From assembly GCA_019009955.1 (NCBI GenBank), contig CM032230.1:10403501-10467500 (forward strand): DNA of 64,000 nt, written 5' to 3'. Numbering within the stretch: position 1 is the stretch's first letter; every line of letters starts with the position of its first letter. The position numbers were made by a program, and so were the translations under genes. Positions 56,820-64,000 of the stretch are shown here, piece after piece. The stretch comes from Riptortus pedestris (Eukaryota; Arthropoda; Insecta; Hemiptera; Alydidae). Under the pieces are notes generated by a model. It did no database searches. It had not been told where the DNA came from and saw only the letters and a program-made list of their open reading frames with translations.

Positions 56820-56905
56820 TAAAATTGTAACCTCTGTCTGTACATTGATTTTTTTCGCGAATTTTCACGATAACTTTTCGTTTCACATGTCATAGACACC
56901 ACAAC
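56820..56905 (+). mobile_element. Helitron-like 5' end abutting the unknown gene (right arm)
   Basis: TGTAACCTCTGTCTGTACAT to CATGTCATAGACACCA, then AACTGCCAGGCAACAGCC, which is the gene 3' flank rather than Helitron interior. Mirror image of 47345-47510. Confidence 0.62.
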
Positions 56906-56925
56906 TGCCAGGCAACAGCCTTAAA

Positions 56926-57659
56926 TTAACATTGGCTGTAAATAGTTAAACAAACAGGATTATCACAATTCTCTTTGTACAATCTGTACATGAGAGAAAT
57001 AGACAAAATTGAGGCCAGGAACTTTTTATTGGTTCGATTTCTGCAATAGTGACTTTCATATGATGGAAAGGACAAAATATGGGATTTTACGTCCTGTAAT
57101 ACGTCAGGTTTTATTTTTATTTCTGGGGGGAACCAAACCACGAAGATCGGCACTGACAATGCCAGATGGAGAGCTATGTTTTTTTTGTAATACTAACTGC
57201 ACGAAACCTTTTGTTTCGCCAAAAAAACTTTGGAAACACGATCGACATACTGAAACTTTCTCTTTATTAACAATTACCTCATAAGAACAACGACAAGACC
57301 TATTTCTTTTGGGATCAGCTCTCAATGATTGAGTTTTCTTATTTTTAATTGTTATTAAAGCCCCTATATAGCTAGCCCTCGTGTTTCTACTTCCTAAATT
57401 CCAATAATTTTGAAAACAAATCTCCCTATTTTCAAGTTTTATTCTCTCCCCACATTTCATCCTACATGGTTTCAAAGGTAATAATTTTCTTTCAGAAATA
57501 GTTTTTCCTTTTTCTGTTACATAATATTTACCTGCATTTCTTAGTTTTAGCAGATTTCCCTTAAGGGAAATTAGCTATTGAGGTCGTTCTCATGATGCGA
57601 AAAATTTCTTCAAATGTCCATCGATCCTACCCAGGAGATGACGAAAATGAGGTCCGTTC

Positions 57660-57707
<48 letters not shown>

Positions 57708-58791
57708 CTGTTAACGCTCTAGCGGTCTCAATTTTTGTTTGATCTTTACCAAACTCGGAATTTAATCGTTTTATGTAAAAAGGAAGATCAAGTTCGTTAA
57801 TGGCTGAAATCGGACCAGTGGGAGGGGGGGTTTAGAGGGGGGATTTTTGAAAATTCAAAATATCTCCTTTAGTATGCGTCGGATCGAAAAATTGTATACA
57901 ATAAATCTTATTGCAAATTAAATTTACTATAAATAATGTTCTATAGATTTATTCTGTATCTTGAATATTAACCGAGATATTTGCATTTGTATTCTGCGTG
58001 TGGTCATCAGTAGGCTATGTTCGGACTTTCCGCCGAGAGCTCTGGCGGCCGTTTCTATAACTATTCGTCCCTCGTGAATAGGTTTAGAGGTTAGGTTAAC
58101 TGTTTTTGGGGCTAGAAACTACTGGGTTATTACGCCCTAAATAATGTTTTAGGTTTAGAGGTTTCTTACTACTACAGTTGTTATTAGGCAGATTTCTCTA
58201 TTGTAAAACTTCTCGTGGGAAATCTGCTTAGTTTACGCAGCCTCTGCGTGACGGACTTTTTTACATTGGGCACGCTGGATTCTAGAGCGGCCTTTTTTCC
58301 TCGTTTCTGCGAGAGCTGTTTCCCCAGGCGAAGTCAAACATCCATTCTCTGTGGAGCTGGAGTCTCCGGATAGCATTGGGACGTAACGCGGATCAGCTTC
58401 ACTATCGTCAGATAAAAGGAGGTCCTCGACCAAACTAGACAAGTTTTATGTTGATGGGCCAGGTCTTTCGTCATCTGAATTCATAAAATTGCATTAGTTT
58501 AATTTAAAAAATCACTAAAATCATAGACAAACAGTGAAAGAGTACCTTTCAAATTATTTTGAGTACGTGAACTTGAAACAACAGGGTCGGCACTTGCTGT
58601 CACTTCTTCCGTTATTGAGGGTTCTACGCCGAAAAAAGATTATTCATGAATGTTCTTACGTATGTATAAAATTTAAGTTAAAACAATTTAGGGGAAAATA
58701 ATATAAAATATTATAATAAAATAATATAAATATAAAATAGGTATCTACCTTGATTTTGATTATTCTGCGAAGTTTCCACATTTTCTTCCAT
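56926..58791 (-). pseudogene. Intron-bearing gene of unknown function, split by a HINE (right arm copy)
   Basis: Four exons can be read: 58749-58791 (MEENVETSQNNQNQ), 58546-58623, 58266-58474 and 56926-57544. The first three are joined by GT-AG introns with phase 1 throughout. Exon 3 has an acidic SDDSEADPRYVP stretch and basic KKGRSRIQRAQCKK. A HINE (57545-58262) sits inside the next codons, and the frame resumes correctly on its far side. Exon 4 has RNAGKYY, PCRMKC, RSCRCSYEVI and VCRSCFQSFFG, and after a one-base insertion near 57110 SYESHYCRNRTNKKFLAS and LMYRLYKE. The Cys/His pairs suggest a metal-binding fold. Defects are a TAA early in exon 3 (about 58450), the HINE and the frameshift. 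The start is uncertain. Related sequences are, from memory, common and uncharacterised in insects. Confidence 0.6.
57545..58262 (-). mobile_element. HINE (DINE-1-like), full length, inside an exon
   Basis: 3' end TTTTAGCAGATTTCCCTTAA at 57545, TA core 57666-57703, 5' end CTCTGCGTGACGGACTTTTT at about 58262. Exon sequence AAAAA on one side and CTAAGAAATGC on the other. Confidence 0.83.
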
Positions 58792-59024
58792 CCTTTTATT
58801 CGAGAAAACTCTCTTTTTTAAATGTTTTGATAGTAAAACAAAACGGAGCGTCTGAACTTCCAAGTTAGTAAAGGTTCTGAGAAATGGAGAAAAGTATATG
58901 GTCAGATGAACACCGAAAAATACAGAAAATGTTCTAGGATTATCGAATAGTTTTATCTTCAATTGAATTTGTTTATTTTGGAGTATCATCCATCCAGGTG
59001 TAGTAAATGAATACAAATTAATGC

Positions 59025-59147
59025 TTTTAGCAGATTTCCCTTAAGGGAAATCAGCTATTGAGGTCATACTCATGACGCGATTTTTGAAAATTTCGTGTAA
59101 GGTCCATCGATCCTACCCAGGAGATGACGAAAATGAGGTCCGTTCAA

Positions 59148-59206
<59 letters not shown>

Positions 59207-59882
59207 TTGTCTGTTAACACTCTAGCGGTCGCAATTTTTGTTTAATCGTCACCAAACTCGGTATTTAAGGGTTTTATGTAAAAAGGAAGATCAAGTTCGT
59301 TAATGGCTGAAATCGGACCAGTGGGAGGGGGGGTTTAGAGGGGGGGATTTTTGAAAAATCGAATTATCTCCGTTATTATGCATCGGATCGAACAATTATA
59401 TAGAACCAATCTTATTGCAAATTAAATTTACTATAAATATTGTTATATACATTTATTCTCTATCTTGAATATTAACCGAGACATTTGCATTTTTATGAAG
59501 TCTGTGATCAGGTATAGTTCGGATTAGGTCGACCATTTCCGTCGGCTCAGGTGGGAGGCTTCTTCTAGCCTTACCTGTCGTTCCTAACCTTACCTTACCT
59601 TTGTTACTTTGTGAGATTTATGCAAATACGTTCTCTAAATCGGCCCGCCCCCTTCTTTAGTTCTTGGACTACTAAAATTTGAGTTATTGAAATATAAATT
59701 ATTATTACAATTCAGAAGCTGTTTCAGTTGGGAATTTATTATAATTAACTGAAAGATTTCTCATTGCCGTTTGTATTTAATCACTGTGGTATTACGTTAC
59801 CAGTATGCAGAATTCTCTATTGTAAAACTTCACATGGGAAATCTGCTTAGTTGACGCAGCCCCTGCGTGACGGACTTTTTTT
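59025..59882 (-). mobile_element. HINE (DINE-1-like), full length
   Basis: TTTTAGCAGATTTCCCTTAA to CCCCTGCGTGACGGACTTTT, TA core 59152-59209. Its 5' half is the closest match to the HINE at 45836-46698. Confidence 0.83.
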
Positions 59883-60030
59883 GATTATTAGCAGATTTCC
59901 CTTAAGGGAAATCAGCTATTGAGGTTGTACTCATGACGGAATTTTCGACATTTTTCTTCAAATGTCCATCGATCCTACCTAGTAGATGACGAAAATGAGG
60001 TCCGTTCAAAACAGTATATATATATATATA

Positions 60031-61213
60031 TCTTAATATATATAAATCTCCTGTCACGATGTTTGTCCGCGATGGACTCCTAAACTACTTAACCGATTTT
60101 AAATTAAATTGGCACACCGTGAGCAGTCTGGTCCAACTTGAGAGATAGGCTATATTAATTTTCTCTGAGACGAACAGGAGTGGGGGTTATAAGGGAGGCC
60201 TGAAATTAAAAGTCGCGATATTTCGTTTTCTATTGGTGTTTTCGCAAATATGCACATAACAAAAGTTGTTTATTTTGTTATTTAGAGTAACTTTTGTCAT
60301 AAACACTTTCATCGTATTCTGAAGTTTAAATGAGTTATACGCTTATGACTATAGCGGGAGTCAACAATATTATTTGGGACAAAAGACCCAACCGAAATAA
60401 ATAAAACTCGGTATGTGTATTAGCACTAACGCTTTCATTATAAGAAGCCATACCAACATTTCTAGGGACGGGCAGGAGTGGGGGTTTTATGGGAAGCCAG
60501 AAATTAAAAATAGCGATATTTCGTTTCCTATTGGTTTATCGGCAAATATGAACATAACAAAAGTTGTTTATTTTGCTATTTAGAGTAACTTTTGTTATAT
60601 ACACTTTTTTCGTATACCGAATTATAAACGAGATATACGCTAAAAATTATAGCGGAAGTAAAAACTTTTATTTGGAACAAAAGACTCAACCGAACTAAAT
60701 AAAACACTCAGTATGTGTATTACACTAACGCCTTCCTTATAAAAAGCCATACTATTTCTCGGGACAGGCAGGAGTGGGGGTTATAAGGGAGACCTGAAAT
60801 TAAAAATATTGATATTTCGTTTCCTATTGTAGTTTCGGCAAATATGCACATAACAAAAGTTGTTTATTTTGTTATTTAGAGAAATTTGCTCAAGAATTCT
60901 TTTTAATATGAACTACCAGGTACCTCACCTGGAAAAATTAATTAAGTCAAATGTATGTTAATATTTAGTCCTTAATAATTCAAATCTATGCATAATGCAC
61001 AGGAAGCGGGAAATATGACAATATGGAGGACAGTGAAGTCTTACATAAAAAATTAATTTTATTATTAACAAATCCACAGAAACGACGGGTATTAACCCTG
61101 AACACTGGGACGGGTAAATGTCAAAATATTGTGCAAAATAAAGCCTTGCCAAAAAAATACCATCAACATTCAGCCTCAAATGAATTCCCGAGCGAAGCCG
61201 GGTATCTGAGCTA

Positions 61214-61214
<1 letters not shown>
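60031..61214 (+). mobile_element. Helitron-like element with canonical termini
   Basis: Starts TCTTAATATATATAAATCTC, then CTGTCACGATGTTTGTCCGC. Ends CCCGGGCGAAGCCGGG-like hairpin (CCCGAGCGAAGCCGGG), TATCTGAG and CTAG. The base before is A and the base after is T, exactly the Helitron A|T target. The 5' 100 bp differ from the other copies in this window, while the repeat interior and 3' end are shared. Non-autonomous. Confidence 0.8.

Positions 61215-61291
<77 letters not shown>
61215..61291. repeat. (TA)n, 77 bp, HINE core beside the inserted Helitron
   Basis: Perfect TA repeats between the Helitron CTAG end and the resumed HINE core. Confidence 0.95.
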
Positions 61292-61297
<6 letters not shown>

Positions 61298-61922
61298 CTG
61301 TTACCGCTCTAGCGGTCGCAATTTTTGTTTGATCCTCACCAAACTTCATATTCAAGCGTTGTATGTAAGAAGAAAGATCAAGTTCGTTAACGGCTGAAAT
61401 CGGACCAGTGGGAGGGGGGGTTTAAAGGGGAGGATTTTCGAAAATTCGAAATATCGCCGTTACTATACGTCGGATCAAAAGATTGTATAGAACCAATCTT
61501 ATTGCAAATTAAATTTACTATAAATAATGTTCTATACATTAATTCTCTATCTTGAATATTAACCGAGATATTTGCATTTGTATTCTGCGTGTGGTCACCA
61601 ATAGGCTGTTCGGAGGTTCCGACGAGAGCTCTGGCGGCCGTTTCCATAACTATAGTCCCTCGTGAATAGGTTTAGAGGTTAGGTTAACTGTTTTTTGGGC
61701 TAGAAACTACTGGGTTATTACGCCCTAAATAATGTTTTTTAGGTTTAGAGGTTTCTTACTACTACAGTTGTTATTAGGCAGAATTCTCTATTGTAAAACT
61801 TCACGTGGGAAATCTGCTTAGTTTACGCAGCCCCTGCGTGACGGACTTTTCTTTTCTTTTCAACATGTTTCGGGATTATAAATGATGGATACTCCAAAAT
61901 AAACAAATTCAACTGAAAATAT

Positions 61923-62543
61923 TGTTGCGAAAATTAAATAGATGAATAATTCTTCAGAGAGAGTCGCGTATTTGGAAAGTGTGACGTAGATCAAAGCAGC
62001 CGCCAGGAAAGTTCTAGCCTCTATAGACCTTCCAGCCAGACCTCGAACAGTCTAGACAGTTCCCCTTTGATGTATGCCGCCTCCCTATAAAAAGGAGCTC
62101 GGGCCAGCCGTGAGGCAGTTTATGCTCAGCGATCTTGATGTTCACATCAGTGCTACAGTGCGACTTAGTACAGTGCGGTAAAGTGTTTTTATAAGAAGAA
62201 CAGTGTTGTGCCGTGACTGTAAGTAACAGTTTAGTGCCGTGTTTAAGACAGTGCAGTGCCGCGAAGTAAAGGACAGTGCAGTGCCGCGAAGTAGAAGACA
62301 GTGCAGTGCCGTCTTTCTGTGAATTTCAGTGAATTATTGGACTGTGACTCATTGAAGAACAGTAACGCTATCAGTGTATACTGTGAGTAGTAATTAAGAA
62401 TAATCACCAAGTTTATTGTGCATTGTGAAATAAATTTTGCAGTGATAAAAAACTGTGAAACTTGCGAGTATTTAATTTTGCAATCCAAAAGAACTCTTAT
62501 TAAAAACGTTTATTACTGGTTTTGGTAATACAAAAACGTAACA
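61923..62543 (+). mobile_element. Solo LTR, gypsy-type, 621 bp
   Basis: TGTTGCG...CGTAACA flanked by ATAT (61919-61922, 62544-62547). The empty site is preserved in the left arm (about 45752-45765, reverse: GAAAATATTATTTG with a single ATAT). Has CTATAAAAAGGAGC, AATAAA and two 25-bp units instead of the four in the 23216 copy. Confidence 0.9.
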
Positions 62544-62544
62544 A

Positions 62545-63930
62545 TATTATTTGTTCATAACTAGTTAACTTGAGTATTCCACTTTTTAATGCAATCAATC
62601 GATGTGAATAATTGAACATCTCTATTTATACAATTGTTCACCGATGGATAAATGTGTACAGATTTGATTATGTTGACTTAACTATTTACAGTTTAAAGAT
62701 TTTAATATGGACAAAAAAACACATGGCAATAACTCCGTTTTAAAACATTGACCGACTTTGACACTTGCCTCTGTGCTTCTCTTAGACCACTTAACTCATT
62801 TTGTCTAAAATTCGACTTAACCACTTATTCACTGGGGTGACAGATATTCTCTTAAGAGCTAAATACTCATCCAACTCCGATTTTTGAAAATTGTTTTTTC
62901 GACATAATTTAAACTATGCTTTCATTTTATCTTTTAGTCTAATGCACTCTTCATCAAACCATAATTCCGCTACTTCTTTAATAGTACTTAGTAAATTATC
63001 ATTCAAAAAATTGGCAGGAATTTCCTCAGCCATTACTATTGCCCTACTACTATATGAATTCATACCTTCTATAAACTCAGTGATTTCATCTTGTGACCAT
63101 CTAAAGTGGCTATGTGTTTGAGAATGTTTTTGTTTTTTCCTCCCCGGTATGGAAAGCATAAAGGCATTTACTGACAAGGAAATGGGTAAATGCGAAGAGC
63201 CTCTAAATCATTAATAAAATTCAGATCGCCTACATAACACCAAACTAAATCAATAACGCTTTGGCCCATATGATTGAAAGATGTATATCCCTACCATTAA
63301 TTAATGCAAAACCGTGACTTGCCATGAAATCGCTCAAAAGGCGCCCCCTTGAGTTCATATCCCTGTCTAACGAATCATGAAACACATTAAGACTGTGGTT
63401 CCAGATATTCTGGAAGGGGCTCCTGAATACCTGGCCGAGAATTGAAATCACCGGCTATTAATGTTGTACAATTTGCATCAATTTTTAAATCGTTCAAACT
63501 AAGTTCAAGCAACTCCAATAAATATACCAAGTCTAAAGAAGGCCTGAAATAAACAAATATTAAAATTAAATTAGTTGACTTACAGTTTATTTTAGTGATA
63601 ATCCAATGGTTAGTTATATCTAGAACAACTGGCTTCGTCAATAGAGTGTTAGCTAAGATTATAAGTCCTCCACTGGCATGGCCATGCGATTTTTCTCTGA
63701 TTGGGTGGTGGAGTAGCTACAATACTAAAGTTCACATTGGGCGATAATTCAAGCGAGGCTAGTAACCATGTTTCTGAGCAGCAAATAAGTCCATAGCCTG
63801 AAAATTGATTAATTCCTTCAATTAAATTAGTATATCCCGTTGAGTTTCAGGGCAAAATATTTAAGTCAGACTACTTGACATGAGTAATTTCTCTCATCCA
63901 TGACTCCTGCCGTGTGTTTTGGTTCCGAAG
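62545..63930 (-). pseudogene. LINE fragment with endonuclease (right arm and beyond)
   Basis: The minus strand reads an AP-endonuclease-like domain: GLICCSETWLLASLE (about 63780), the SHGHASGGLIILA stretch, IFVYFRPS, LIAGDFNSRPG (about 63460) and SDFMASHGFALING. Then comes the linker MSVNAFMLSIPGRKKQ and EECIRLKDKMKA. RT is not present. Frame changes occur near 63640, 63440 and 63240. The clade cannot be fixed without RT. Confidence 0.7.
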
Positions 63931-63936
63931 TGAAGC

Positions 63937-64000
63937 CCCCCCACCCCCCCCCCCCCCCACCCCCCCCCCCCCCCACCCCCCCCCCCCCCCACCCCCCCCC
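63937..64000. repeat. (C15A)n minisatellite, 16-bp period
   Basis: C-only tract with A at exactly 63943, 63959, 63975 and 63991. The complementary strand is G15T and could form G-quadruplexes. It runs off the window end. Confidence 0.9.

Larger units (their letters stand above)
59889..61850 (-). mobile_element. HINE (DINE-1-like) interrupted by a Helitron in its TA core
   Basis: 3' end TAGCAGATTTCCCTTAAGGG at 59889 and 5' end TGACGGACTTTT at 61850. The left arm has the uninterrupted site (GATTAT joined to CTTTTATTTTCAAC, reverse of about 45815-45834), so boundaries are precise and there is no target duplication. The core is resumed at 61292 (TTTGTCTGTTACCGCTCTAG) after the inserted Helitron and a TA tract. 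Confidence 0.85.

Noticed and set aside
1..64000. An intact, novel multi-gene defence or metabolic system
   Set aside because: Apart from the PHD-SAM terminus and two receptors, all coding signals belong to mobile elements or their associated broken genes.

Overview
The window reads as AT-rich insect nuclear DNA. The main evidence is two tandem genes on the minus strand for insect odorant receptors (7tm_6 type, a family known only from insects). They have conserved five-exon structures, consensus splice sites and large, transposon-filled introns. The species cannot be named from sequence alone. No bacterial, CRISPR or operon-like features are present.

Layout. 1-6.2 kb: the last three coding exons (+ strand) of a PHD-finger/SAM-domain chromatin-type gene ending in a stop and AATAAA. 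Its last intron holds tRNA-derived SINE copies and a piggyBac-like non-autonomous element. 6.5-9.7 kb: a LINE relic and elements of a HINE/DINE-1-like (non-autonomous Helentron) family. 9.7-27.4 kb: odorant receptor gene A, 435 codons in five exons. Its introns contain a hAT-type MITE, a LINE nested in a HINE, an RTE LINE nested in an R1-like LINE, a solo gypsy-type LTR and a 33-bp minisatellite. 27.6-30 kb: MITE, Helitron and HINE copies separating the two genes. 30.0-39.4 kb: receptor gene B, also 435 codons, with identical exon lengths and phases. Its introns hold an 89-bp satellite array, a 65-bp minisatellite and a gypsy-type LTR plus gag fragment. 39.6-43.2 kb: LTRs and a gypsy-like pol whose middle is inverted. 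43.2-64 kb: dense Helitron and HINE territory. Two inverted arms (about 45.06-47.51 kb and 56.82-63.26 kb) each carry a LINE fragment, HINEs and a spliced transposon-associated gene of unknown function. They enclose a 9-kb field of Helitron copies joined at (TA)n tracts. The window ends in a perfect 16-bp C15A repeat.

How the parts relate. The receptors arose by tandem duplication of a unit including 3' UTR, introns and proximal 5' flank, because all of these align between the copies. Most transposons lie in only one copy, so they arrived later, and the other copy serves as the empty site. No novel enzymatic or defence system is visible. The notable biology is the receptor pair with a probable gene-conversion tract, the transposon nesting that can be dated by paralogous empty sites, and the inverted duplication containing a broken, intron-bearing gene that abuts a Helitron terminus.
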